NCBI RefSeq assembly: GCF_001421015.2
Contig: NZ_CP013023.1
Coordinates: 2,907,501 to 2,971,500, forward strand
DNA length: 64,000 nt
Direction of reading: 5' to 3'
Origin: Paenibacillus bovis
GTDB lineage: Bacteria; Bacillota; Bacilli; Paenibacillales; Paenibacillaceae
Shown here: in pieces, positions 16,888-24,550 of the stretch
Numbering within the stretch: position 1 is the first letter of the stretch
How the letters are laid out: every line of letters starts with the position of its first letter
Translations under genes and position numbers: made by a program
The notes under the pieces: model-generated
The model's input: only the letters and a program-made list of their open reading frames with translations
Database searches by the model: none
Told to the model about the DNA's origin: nothing

Positions 16888-18201
16888 TTATTTGAGCGGC
16901 TGATGGATAGCAGCCGGTATAGACTGCTTGGACTGTCTGATATCAATCCACTTTTTGATACATAAAATAGCCAGACTCATAACGACGAGTGAAGCACCGG
17001 TCAGCACAAATGCCGGTATAACGCCGGAAGCAGTGACGAGAATACCACCGAGCAGGGGCCCGGCTACTGAACTGGCAGAAGTCAGGCTGTTTACCGTACC
17101 GAATACACGACCGGTCATATGTACAGGGGTCTGTTCCTGTAGCATAACCTGGAATGGAATAAAGGTAAATCCGGCTCCTACTCCTGCCAGCAGGAAGGAA
17201 GCTGTCAGTATAAACGTCGTATGCCATCCGGCATGCAGCATACCGGCAAACGGCCCAACCAGTCCAAACACAATGCCCATTAATGCAGCACCCAGACTCA
17301 TCTGCAGCAGATGGGAGGTTTTGATCTTTGCACATAGCAGGGCAGCCAGCAGTGTTCCTATACCGCTCGCTGTAATACACCAGCCCAGCAGATCTTCGTT
17401 AATATCCGGAATCTGTCGCAGCAGGATAATAGTCTGTGAATCGGCCAACTGAAGAACAAGCAGCACCAGACAGAGCAGCAATGTTCCGTAGGCGATAACA
17501 GGGATGCGAACCAGATAGCGAAGGCCGGCTGCTGTATCCGAGAGAAACGAGCGCTGGCGTTCCTGCGTTTTTGCCGCATCTTCTTCATCCACTGTATCGA
17601 ACAGAGCGTGACCAGGAAGTGCCAGCAGGATAATTCCCGACAACAAGAACGTAAACGCATCGATCACAAAACACCAGTGAATCCCAACGGCGGCAAGCAG
17701 CAGTCCTCCGAGAGCGGGACCGGCGATTTTGCTGCCCTGTTCAATAAAGGAACTGATCGAGACTGCCTGCTGTAGATGCTCCTGCGGTACGACTTCCTTG
17801 ATCTTGCCACTTTTGGCCGGCGAGAACAGTACATCGAATAACCCTTTGAGTACGAGAATGATATACACCTGCCACAGCTGATCGGCGAAAATAAGACCGA
17901 ATACAAGTACTGCGCGCAGTACATCCGAGATAATCATCAGCCATTTACGATTCAGCCGATCCGCAAGTGCTCCGGCAAAAGGCCCGCCGAGCAGCATTGG
18001 CACAACAGCGCACAGGGTAACCCAGGTAATCTGCATGGGGGTAGCCTGCCATTTGATACCGACCAGTGTCAGCAGAGCAAGCAGATGCAGCCAATCGCCC
18101 AGATTGGAAATTAATTGTGCGGTAATAAGTGTCCGGTAAGCCCGGTTGCGCAGCAGTGAAGCTACCGTCGGATCATTGCCGGGAGATAGATTGGTTGCCA
18201 C
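16888..18201 (-). CDS. MFS transporter (EntS/DHA3-like exporter)
   Basis: A 437-residue membrane protein with about 12 helices. The N-terminus carries NLGDWLHLLAL in TM1 and the loop 2-3 motif GALADRLNRK; PAKSGKIKEVVPQEHLQQA after TM4 is typical of the exporter group that includes enterobactin and macrolide efflux proteins. The cytoplasmic loop after TM6 (about 200-215) is acidic and Gln/Arg-rich. RBS GGGAGGATG lies before the ATG. It is transcribed alone with its own terminator. The substrate is not predictable; export of a small amphipathic compound is the default inference. Confidence 0.82.
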   Translation of the reverse strand: MATNLSPGNDPTVASLLRNRAYRTLITAQLISNLGDWLHLLALLTLVGIKWQATPMQITWVTLCAVVPMLLGGPFAGALADRLNRKWLMIISDVLRAVLVFGLIFADQLWQVYIILVLKGLFDVLFSPAKSGKIKEVVPQEHLQQAVSISSFIEQGSKIAGPALGGLLLAAVGIHWCFVIDAFTFLLSGIILLALPGHALFDTVDEEDAAKTQERQRSFLSDTAAGLRYLVRIPVIAYGTLLLCLVLLVLQLADSQTIILLRQIPDINEDLLGWCITASGIGTLLAALLCAKIKTSHLLQMSLGAALMGIVFGLVGPFAGMLHAGWHTTFILTASFLLAGVGAGFTFIPFQVMLQEQTPVHMTGRVFGTVNSLTSASSVAGPLLGGILVTASGVIPAFVLTGASLVVMSLAILCIKKWIDIRQSKQSIPAAIHQPLK

Positions 18202-18359
18202 AAAACATCCTCCCTTTCCTCAAATGAAATAAAATATGTATATATGTATCATAAGGAGAGAAAAGTCTAACTTCCTCCGTCTACAGGATGATTTACAAAA
18301 CGTCCCAGGTATGGAAAACGGATATGTGAATTTATTGTAAGCTGCGTTGCTGTGTACAG

Positions 18360-18388
18360 TTGTCAGCAGATGAAAAATACGTTATACT
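18360..18388 (+). promoter_or_regulatory. Promoter of rpsN2
   Basis: TTGTCA (18360-18365), 17-base spacer, TATACT (18383-18388). The Zur box begins four bases after the -10. Confidence 0.75.
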
Positions 18389-18391
18389 GCT

Positions 18392-18412
18392 AAATAGTAA
18401 TAATTACGATTA
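18392..18412 (+). promoter_or_regulatory. Zur box
   Basis: A 21-base palindromic site: AAATAGTAAT, central A, then ATTACGATTA. It differs at only two positions from the B. subtilis Zur consensus halves AAATCGTAAT and ATTACGATTT. Located just after the -10, it would block transcription when zinc is plentiful. Confidence 0.85.
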
Positions 18413-18432
18413 AACAAAAGGAAGTGTACAAT

Positions 18433-18702
18433 ATGGCCAAAAAGTCCAAAGTGATTCGCCAGCAGCAGCGTGAAGCGCTGGTAGCCAAATATGCAGAGAA
18501 ACGTCGTCAGCTCAAAGAAGCAGGAAATTATGAAGCACTAAGCAAACTGCCGCGAGATTCATCGCCGACACGTCTGCACAGCCGCTGTCAGATTACCGGT
18601 CGCCCGAGAGGATACTTGAGCAAATTCAAAATGTCACGGATCATGTTCCGCGAGCTGGCCCATAAAGGACAAATCCCGGGCGTAACCAAATCCAGCTGGT
18701 AA
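18433..18702 (+). CDS. rpsN2: Ribosomal protein S14, zinc-independent form
   Basis: An 89-residue 30S subunit protein. It has the S14 core ([15 protein letters not shown], then [19 protein letters not shown]) but only one cysteine, so it lacks the two CxxC zinc ribbons of the short S14 form and is the C-minus, zinc-independent paralogue. In Bacillota this form replaces the zinc-binding S14 when zinc is scarce and is repressed by Zur; the Zur box at 18392-18412 agrees. Start ATG 18433 follows AAAGGAAG at eight bases; the in-frame GTG nine bases upstream is less favoured. Single-gene unit with its own terminator. Confidence 0.95.
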   Translation: MAKKSKVIRQQQREALVAKYAEKRRQLKEAGNYEALSKLPRDSSPTRLHSRCQITGRPRGYLSKFKMSRIMFRELAHKGQIPGVTKSSW

Positions 18703-18743
18703 ATAGCCACAAATAGTGCTTATCCAAAACTTATATACTCATA

Positions 18744-18774
18744 CAGTTAGGGAAAGAATAACTTTCCCTAACTG
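18744..18774 (+). terminator. Terminator after rpsN2
   Basis: A perfect 13 bp stem (CAGTTAGGGAAAG with CTTTCCCTAACTG) and a five-base loop. The T run after it is weak. Confidence 0.7.
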
Positions 18775-18809
18775 GGTTTGGGAAGTGAGTGATCGGTACT
18801 TTTTAACTA

Positions 18810-18837
18810 TTGTAAGCGCTCTATAAAATGCTATACT
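18810..18837 (+). promoter_or_regulatory. Promoter of the carboxylesterase, with partial cre
   Basis: TTGTAA (18810-18815), 16-base spacer, TATACT (18832-18837). A TGTAAGCGCT core overlapping the -35 matches 11 of 14 cre positions, so CcpA repression is possible. Confidence 0.6.
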
Positions 18838-18851
18838 GGCTATTAGAAGAA

Positions 18852-18883
18852 GGGTTGTTACTGGTTATGCAGGCGAAACCTGA
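18852..18883 (+). promoter_or_regulatory. RAT antiterminator sequence (BglG/SacY/LicT type)
   Basis: The two halves of the known RAT element are present: GGGTTGTTACTG (18852-18863), a five-base loop region, and GCAGGCGAAACCTGA (18869-18883). They agree with the family pattern GGRTTGTTACTG and CAGGCRAAACCT. The 3' end overlaps the left arm of the terminator at 18877-18936, the standard arrangement in which an RNA-binding PRD-type antiterminator protein stabilises the RAT fold and lets transcription continue. Confidence 0.85.
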
Positions 18884-18936
18884 TTCGGCAGTGAACGTGC
18901 AGCGTTGCACCGTTTACTGCTGGATCAGGTTTTTTT
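18877..18936 (+). terminator. Conditional terminator in the carboxylesterase leader
   Basis: A long imperfect hairpin: AACCTGAT...CGGCAGT...GTGCA on the left, TGCACCG...ACTGCTG...ATCAGGTT on the right, followed by seven T. Its left arm shares AACCTGA with the RAT, so the two folds exclude each other. Confidence 0.85.
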
Positions 18937-19035
18937 ATGGGCAAAATGACTTCCTGCAACAGGAAATGTTTTTCGCATACAGTCTATAACCGTATAACTT
19001 TTACGATTATCGCAGTGACAGGAGGAAGGTTTATA

Positions 19036-20757
19036 ATGAAGAAAAGCAGCTGGTTTACAGGTATCGTCGTACTCATACTGCTGTTTAGTATGACAGGAAC
19101 AGCAGGGGCAGCTACGTCATCCCGTAGTACAGGAGGTGATTCGGATATGTATTCCTATTCGTCCAGTACGAAGCAGCATACGCTACAAGGATGGTATAAC
19201 GGAATCCAGTCGGGTAATGGTAATGTACTGTCATGGCTTGGTATTCCTTATGCTCAGGCGCCGGTGGATGAATTACGATGGCGCGCGCCACAACCGCTAG
19301 CAGCTTCGCCGGAACAATCCCATGATGCGAACCGGCTGCCACCAGTGTGTCTCCAGCTCGCTAATGGTCAGGTAACTGGCAGCGAAGACTGCCTGTATCT
19401 GAATATATATCGTCCTCATCAGCAGACAGACAATCTGCCTGTACTGGTCTTCCTGCATGGTGGAGGCAATGTTACAGGCAGCGGAGCTTCACTGGAAGCC
19501 AAGTCGCTGGCAACAAGCACCAACTCGGTTGTTGTGACAGTCAATTACCGGTTGGGTCTGCTGGGATGGATGAATAATCCGGCAATTCATACCGGTCGTG
19601 CTGCTGAAGACTCGGGTAACTTTGCCCTGCTGGATCAGATTCAGGCTCTTCAATGGGTGCAGCAGAATATTCACAGCTTTGGCGGCGATGCGGACAATGT
19701 AACACTGGCCGGTCAATCAGCAGGCGCCCGTGATGTGCTGGTACTGACGATCTCGCCGCTTGCCAAAGGATTGTTTGCCAAAGTTATGCCGCTGAGTGGA
19801 GGAATGACCACTTCGACCCCGGCACAAGGCCAAGCGTATTCCAATCGCAAACTGGCCGCTGTACTCGTATCTGCTGGCAAAGTATCTACCGAAAAGGAAG
19901 GCTTGCAGTATTTACAGCAGACCGATTCCAGAGAACTTCAGCAGACACTGCGCGCTCTGGATGGCAAGCTGCTCGTTCAGGCCGTTGGCAGTGTCATGAT
20001 CCGTATGTCCGAATTCCCGCATTTGTTCGCAGACGGCAAAGTGCTGCCGGCAGAAGGATTCGATGTGATCGGCAAAGGCAGCTATAATCGTGTACCGATG
20101 CTGATCGGCAGTATGGAGAATGAATTTAATGGATTTGCAGCTTATGATCCTGTGTTTATGAACAGCTTTACCAAGAATACATGGGATAAGGCTACCGAAA
20201 AGCAGTTCTGGCAGGCGACCGCTTATGGCAGCCGGCTGTATTCATCTTTTAATGCCGACCAGGTGGCGGACAAATACAGTCAGGATAAGAGCGCACGCCC
20301 TATTTATGCCTACCGTTTTGCCTGGGGCAACAGTGTGAATGATCTGAAGGCACCAGCCAAATATGTAGCTGCCACACATGGAGTTGATTTGGATTTCCTG
20401 AGTGGTAACTTTGCCGGCAGCAGCTTTGCCGCGATGTTCCCGAATCAATTTTACAAATCAGATAATGAAGCTGGACGTATCCAGTTAATGCATCAATATC
20501 GCGCTTATATCAAGAGTTTCCTTCATAATGGCACTACCAATAGTAGGGAACAGATGAAATGGCCAACCTGGCAGCAATCCGGTCAGCTGTTCTGGTTTGA
20601 TGCTAGCAATACCAAAGCACAGTTGCGCTTGATCAAAGGTACACCGGATTATAATGTGCTGCAAAAGCAGATCCGTTCCTCGCTGACAGCAGAAGCTTCT
20701 GCAACCGTATGGGACAAAGTACTGAAAGGACGCTTTTTCATTCAGCCGCAGTACTGA
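19036..20757 (+). CDS. Secreted type-B carboxylesterase
   Basis: A 573-residue esterase of the para-nitrobenzyl esterase/cholinesterase family, exported by a signal peptide (Lys-rich start, hydrophobic core to about residue 25, cleavage near AGAA). The alpha/beta-hydrolase fold shows FLHGGGNVTG (oxyanion hole), the nucleophile elbow GQSAGA with Ser228 (the usual motif is GESAGG/A), an acidic residue in MENEFNGF and the histidine in ATHGVDLDF. It hydrolyses carboxylic esters; the natural substrate is unknown. The start follows GGAGGAAGG six bases upstream. It is alone in its transcript, which begins with a RAT/terminator switch, so expression probably follows a PTS sugar signal. Confidence 0.9.
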   Translation: MKKSSWFTGIVVLILLFSMTGTAGAATSSRSTGGDSDMYSYSSSTKQHTLQGWYNGIQSGNGNVLSWLGIPYAQAPVDELRWRAPQPLAASPEQSHDANRLPPVCLQLANGQVTGSEDCLYLNIYRPHQQTDNLPVLVFLHGGGNVTGSGASLEAKSLATSTNSVVVTVNYRLGLLGWMNNPAIHTGRAAEDSGNFALLDQIQALQWVQQNIHSFGGDADNVTLAGQSAGARDVLVLTISPLAKGLFAKVMPLSGGMTTSTPAQGQAYSNRKLAAVLVSAGKVSTEKEGLQYLQQTDSRELQQTLRALDGKLLVQAVGSVMIRMSEFPHLFADGKVLPAEGFDVIGKGSYNRVPMLIGSMENEFNGFAAYDPVFMNSFTKNTWDKATEKQFWQATAYGSRLYSSFNADQVADKYSQDKSARPIYAYRFAWGNSVNDLKAPAKYVAATHGVDLDFLSGNFAGSSFAAMFPNQFYKSDNEAGRIQLMHQYRAYIKSFLHNGTTNSREQMKWPTWQQSGQLFWFDASNTKAQLRLIKGTPDYNVLQKQIRSSLTAEASATVWDKVLKGRFFIQPQY

Positions 20758-20807
20758 TTTGATCATTCACCAGAAGATAGAGATCCATAGCAGCCGTTTA
20801 TGCGTGG

Positions 20808-20918
20808 CTACGGTTCATGTCTGGCTTCTATAATGATGTGCTCGAAGAACGCAATGACAATCAGAACACCAATAATTGCAATCGACCAATAAAAGTACAG
20901 TAAATTATTATAGGACAA
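20808..20918 (-). CDS. Possible 36-residue membrane peptide or gene remnant
   Basis: A minus-strand frame from TTG 20918 to TAG, predicted as one membrane helix (WSIAIIGVLIVIAFFEH) followed by a charged tail. Composition looks protein-like, but there is no ribosome site and it lies just behind the terminator of the minus-strand gene upstream. It may be a remnant of an older gene. Confidence 0.25.
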   Translation of the reverse strand: MSYNNLLYFYWSIAIIGVLIVIAFFEHIIIEARHEP

Positions 20919-20924
20919 ACGTAA

Positions 20925-20972
20925 AAAGCCGCTGTATCTCCGGGTAGCTAACACCGGAGATACAGCGGCTTT
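20925..20972. terminator. Strong bidirectional terminator
   Basis: A perfect 19 bp stem (AAAGCCGCTGTATCTCCGG and its complement) around a 10-base loop, between two convergent genes. Both sides carry A/T tracts suited to termination. Confidence 0.9.
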
Positions 20973-20975
20973 ATT

Positions 20976-21398
20976 TTATTTTTTGTAGGCTTTGTAGTAT
21001 TTGTTCATATGGCTGACGACAATACACTCCCGTGAGCTGTGCTTGCGCATCTTGTAGATCGGGGCTTCTACTTTCAGCACATTGCTGTCGCCGTTTTGAT
21101 AGCTCGTATCAATTAGTGTATTACCTTCTTCCACTTCGTCAAAACTGCTGATATTCCGTTGTACCCGGCCCAACCGCGGCCCAACCTTGGCGCTGCTGAC
21201 AGGCTGCTGCATAATAATACGGTACGTATTATCACGGAAGTGAACAATCGGATATTCCCATGAAGAAGAGGAACCTGTCTGCTCCTGGGCTTCTGCCGGA
21301 GTAGGTACGTCGGCTTCGATCACAGGCTCCGCATACGCGGACGGAATACCTGAAGAGCCAGCCAGAAGAGTGATAATTAGCAAAATATACGCTTTCAT
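20976..21398 (-). CDS. Secreted hypothetical protein, 140 residues
   Basis: Begins with a classical signal peptide (MKAYILLIITLLAG, cleavage probably after SAYA), then a Thr/Ser/Glu/Gln-rich stretch and a folded-looking domain with HFRDNTYRIIMQ, GPRLGRVQRNIS and a basic C-terminus. No lipobox cysteine, so it should be released or wall-associated. The start at 21398 is fixed by AAAGGAG seven bases upstream; the longer frame to 21479 lacks one. I do not recognise the family. The repeated pattern 'SSAKVGPRLGRV ... EGNTLIDTSY' might be a small copper-amine-oxidase-like or NisI-like beta fold, but that is speculation. Single gene. Confidence 0.65.
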   Translation of the reverse strand: MKAYILLIITLLAGSSGIPSAYAEPVIEADVPTPAEAQEQTGSSSSWEYPIVHFRDNTYRIIMQQPVSSAKVGPRLGRVQRNISSFDEVEEGNTLIDTSYQNGDSNVLKVEAPIYKMRKHSSRECIVVSHMNKYYKAYKK

Positions 21399-21717
21399 GA
21401 TGACTCCTTTCGCTTGATGCTGCAAATCATTTATAATAGTCGCTCTATCCCTGGAAATTGAGAATCCATCCTCTATCATAATACAGAACAGCTATCGGTT
21501 TCAAAAGTAGACACCCATTTAGTAATATTATACACCAAAAAATGTATATATGCAGTTCATAATTTGGATGAACGAGTGAAAGATAGTAGCGAACGGATAT
21601 ATATATCACTATATAAATGCGCAGCAATGTACGAAAAAGGAGCATCAGCTAGTCACGGTTGGCAGCCATTTGATAATCTACAGTGCTATTCAATCCTGAA
21701 TAGATTTATCAGATCAC
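21399..21717. other. AT-rich spacer, no gene seen
   Basis: Holds the minus-strand promoter of the secreted protein and the 3' end of the MFS transcript. No hairpin strong enough to name and no supported frame. Confidence 0.4.
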
Positions 21718-22881
21718 TTATCTGCGTCTATTCTGCTGAATCCCCAGTACTCTAATTATAATTAAAATAAAAGCGGCCAGCGCAAATAGAATGCCACACC
21801 AGAATAGATGATCCATCCCCAGATGAGTAATAAACAGACCACTGATTGCCGTACCCACAGTAATACCAAGATTGGAAAAGGATACAAACAGACTATTCCC
21901 CAGCTCAGGCGCGTCGCCTGATTCCATCATAAGCCAGGTCTGGCTGACGACCAATCCACCGGAATGAATAATGCCCCAGACCAGAATGAGTATAATCATC
22001 ATTTTCCAATCGTATCCCCAATTATGTATTAGCAAAAAGATCAGAATCAGCAATACAGGAAAGACAAGCACCGTTCGTAATCTGTTTCTTTGCAAAAGCT
22101 CGCCGAATCCAAAATTACCTGCGATCATAACCACTCCGAACACCATCAGCATTACACTGATCCATACATGGCTCATATGAGTAACCTGTGTCAGATATTC
22201 GGAAAAATAGCTATATACCGAGAACATTGCTGCGAAAATAAAGACAACAGCCAGGATATTCAGCCATAACCGGGCACTTCGCAAAATGCGTAATTGTGCG
22301 CCGTAAGAGATCTTTTGACTCACGGGAAGGGAAGGCAGTCCAATCAGCATCCCTACCAGCGCAATCAAGCTAACCAGTGCAGCAAACCCAAAAGCCGCTT
22401 CAAGGGATAGTTTGGCAGCCAGATAAGAGGTTAGAGGCACGCCAAAAGCAAAACCTGCAGTAATACCGGCAAATACCTGTGTTACAGCACGTGTACTCTT
22501 TTCGGGCAGAACCAGCTGTGCTGCAGTTACAAGGGCAATAGAGAAAAAAACAGGATGAAAAAGAGCCGGCAAAATTCGGAAAACAAGCATCATTTCAAAA
22601 TGTTCGGTATAGGCATAAACCAGATTGGACAGAGCAAACATCAATACAGTAAAAAGCAGAACCTTTTTGCGGTTCAGGCCTGAAGCAAGCAGGGTAAGAA
22701 AAGGCCCTGAAATAGCAACGACCAGCGCAAATATACTAACAAGCCCTCCAGCCTGTGCGGTAGAGATCTGGAACTTCTCGGTGATTTGAGGAAGCACACC
22801 TACAATCCCCATTTCGGTAGTGATAATGCCAAATACCCCAAGCGCCAGCAACAAAATAGAAAAAGAATTAGTTTTAGTCAT
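21718..22881 (-). CDS. MFS transporter (DHA1, AraJ/YdhP-like)
   Basis: A 387-residue protein with about 12 membrane helices, usual length for bacterial drug:H+ antiporters. TM1 contains GIITTEMGIVGVLPQI, a pattern typical of the AraJ/YdhP group, and loop 2-3 has LASGLNRKKVLLF. Such proteins export sugars or hydrophobic compounds. The neighbour upstream on the same strand is an ArsR-family regulator, and the 150 bases between them contain palindromic sites, so this exporter is probably its target. Ends in IQQNRRR with no clear terminator. Confidence 0.83.
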   Translation of the reverse strand: MTKTNSFSILLLALGVFGIITTEMGIVGVLPQITEKFQISTAQAGGLVSIFALVVAISGPFLTLLASGLNRKKVLLFTVLMFALSNLVYAYTEHFEMMLVFRILPALFHPVFFSIALVTAAQLVLPEKSTRAVTQVFAGITAGFAFGVPLTSYLAAKLSLEAAFGFAALVSLIALVGMLIGLPSLPVSQKISYGAQLRILRSARLWLNILAVVFIFAAMFSVYSYFSEYLTQVTHMSHVWISVMLMVFGVVMIAGNFGFGELLQRNRLRTVLVFPVLLILIFLLIHNWGYDWKMMIILILVWGIIHSGGLVVSQTWLMMESGDAPELGNSLFVSFSNLGITVGTAISGLFITHLGMDHLFWCGILFALAAFILIIIRVLGIQQNRRR

Positions 22882-22946
22882 CGGTATCTCGACTCCATTT
22901 TCAGATTTATTCTACGTACAAAACGATAACTATAATTGAATACACA

Positions 22947-23001
22947 TACATATCTATATAAGTAGATGTATTCGGTTAAAATTTATTCATATCTAGATAT
23001 G
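22947..23001. promoter_or_regulatory. Palindromic operator candidates upstream of the MFS gene
   Basis: Two related sites. At 22947-22970, TACATATCTA and TAGATGTA form an imperfect inverted repeat. At 22988-23001, CATATCTAGATATG is a perfect 14 bp palindrome. Both share the ATCTA half found again at the arsR start, so the adjacent ArsR protein is the likely binder. Confidence 0.5.
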
Positions 23002-23030
23002 TAGATGTATCAGGTCGAAAACCTCCTTTT

Positions 23031-23351
23031 TTAAAGTTCATCACGAATGTATTTGTAAAACTCCTGAATCGTCTGTTCATTACGACGGTAATATGTCCAT
23101 TTGCCGATTCGTTCAGATTCAAGCAGCCGGGCTTGCTGCATCGAAGCCAGATAGCTGGAGATTACAGATTGCGCCAGACCGGATTTCTTCTGAATATCGG
23201 CTACACATACACCGGTTTTCAGGCTGATTCCCTCACGTGCGTAAGCACTGGGATCAAAATATTCTTCGGGATGTTTGAGCCATACCATGATTTGCCGACG
23301 GGTGTCATTTGCCAGAGCTTTGTAAATAAGTGCAGGTTCCATATTCATCAT
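23031..23351 (-). CDS. ArsR-family transcriptional regulator
   Basis: A 106-residue winged-helix repressor: LIYKALANDTRRQIMVWL (first helices) and KKSGLAQSVISSYLASM (recognition helix), followed by the wing WTYYRRNE. No obvious metal-binding cysteine set (only one Cys, in GVCVADI), so it may respond to an organic ligand rather than a metal. The start is uncertain: 23351 and 23348 are adjacent ATGs, neither with a strong ribosome site. A perfect ATCTAT-TTTT-ATAGAT repeat (23355-23370) lies directly upstream, suggesting autoregulation. It precedes the MFS exporter on the same strand. Confidence 0.85.
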   Translation of the reverse strand: MMNMEPALIYKALANDTRRQIMVWLKHPEEYFDPSAYAREGISLKTGVCVADIQKKSGLAQSVISSYLASMQQARLLESERIGKWTYYRRNEQTIQEFYKYIRDEL

Positions 23352-23354
23352 TAT

Positions 23355-23370
23355 ATCTATTTTTATAGAT
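23355..23370 (-). promoter_or_regulatory. Inverted repeat at the arsR start
   Basis: ATCTAT and ATAGAT as a perfect inverted repeat with a four-base spacer, four bases before the arsR start. It shares the ATCTA half with the sites upstream of the MFS gene. Confidence 0.45.
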
Positions 23371-23537
23371 TTGTAAAACAAATAGATAGCAGCTCGCCAA
23401 CTGGACAAGAGCCGAAATAGCTAATACCTGTGCCTATCCACTATAATAAAAGGATCCCACTCATTTCATTCATGAGATTGCATAACACAGAATATGGGGT
23501 AATCCATAAAGAATGAACAAGACAGGAGTGATGCAGC

Positions 23538-24404
23538 GTGAATCAAAGTATGACGACAGTCAATCGCAAAGACAAAACGGAGCAGTGGAGAAGCGTACTA
23601 AATGATTTATACGATAAATTCCAGGATCATGGACAGCAGGCAGTCAAGGATTATGACGATGAAGCGATCCATCAGGCCCGGGTCAATTGCCGCAAATTAA
23701 TGACCCTGATGCGCATTCTGGACCCCGAACAGCAGACCGGTCTGCTACCGGTATTCAAAAAAGCCCAGAAGCGTCTTGGCAAAGTACGTGATGCGGATGT
23801 GCTGATCGATGCCTTCAAAGATCGGCGCAAGCAGTCCAAGGAAGAAGGTCACGGTGACGAAGCCGATCTGCTCAAAGCGGCCATCGAAGAACACAAGGAA
23901 CAGCGGCAATTTTACCGGAAAAAGCTGGTCAAAAAATTGCCCAAGCTGCAGGGCAAAAAGCTCAAACGGCAGTGGAAAGACTTTATGGACAACCAGCTGC
24001 CTACTCTGGCTATCCAGGCCGATGTGAACCGGATGATGAGAGAACTTGAGATCGCTTACGATCAGAAAAAGCAGGTATACCGCCAGACTGCCAAAGCGGA
24101 AGGTATCGAAGCCGCCGAGACACTGGATAGCCTGCACAAAGTGCGGATCGCAGCCAAAGAGCTGCGTTATACAGCGGAGGCTGCAGAATTTGCTTTGAAC
24201 TCCAAATTCCGCGATCATGAAGAAACGTACAAAAAGATCCAAAAAGAGCTGGGTACAATCAATGATACCCATGTATGGATCGAATCGCTGGAAGAACTGG
24301 ATGCCAAGGAAATGGGCGTAGATGAAGAAGTACGCACTCGTTTTGTGGACAAGCTGCGTGCCGAGATGATTGCTGCGATTCAGGAGCAGCAGCGTGCTAT
24401 TTAA
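23538..24404 (+). CDS. CHAD domain protein (polyphosphate-binding)
   Basis: A 288-residue, mostly helical, highly charged cytoplasmic protein. The CHAD fold consists of two helical repeats; each has the conserved His motif, IHQARVNCRKLMTLMR (about 43-60) and LHKVRIAAKELRYTAEA (about 198-214), with many Arg and Lys that would line the basic polyphosphate-binding channel. CHAD proteins bind inorganic polyphosphate and often occur beside polyphosphate enzymes, as here with PPK2 147 bases downstream. Start is GTG 23538 after GGAG. No CYTH domain is fused. Role, such as polyphosphate granule association, is inferred. Confidence 0.9.
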   Translation: MNQSMTTVNRKDKTEQWRSVLNDLYDKFQDHGQQAVKDYDDEAIHQARVNCRKLMTLMRILDPEQQTGLLPVFKKAQKRLGKVRDADVLIDAFKDRRKQSKEEGHGDEADLLKAAIEEHKEQRQFYRKKLVKKLPKLQGKKLKRQWKDFMDNQLPTLAIQADVNRMMRELEIAYDQKKQVYRQTAKAEGIEAAETLDSLHKVRIAAKELRYTAEAAEFALNSKFRDHEETYKKIQKELGTINDTHVWIESLEELDAKEMGVDEEVRTRFVDKLRAEMIAAIQEQQRAI

Positions 24405-24550
24405 TATAGTGGATATAACGAATCTGACAAGGATCGCTTTATCAAATAAGTGATAGCTGCTAAAGAGAGACAGGAACTGGGTAATATGTAGAATATGACG
24501 TATTAACCTGTAGATGCAGTAATGTACTTTCTACAAAAGGAGCGATTACG

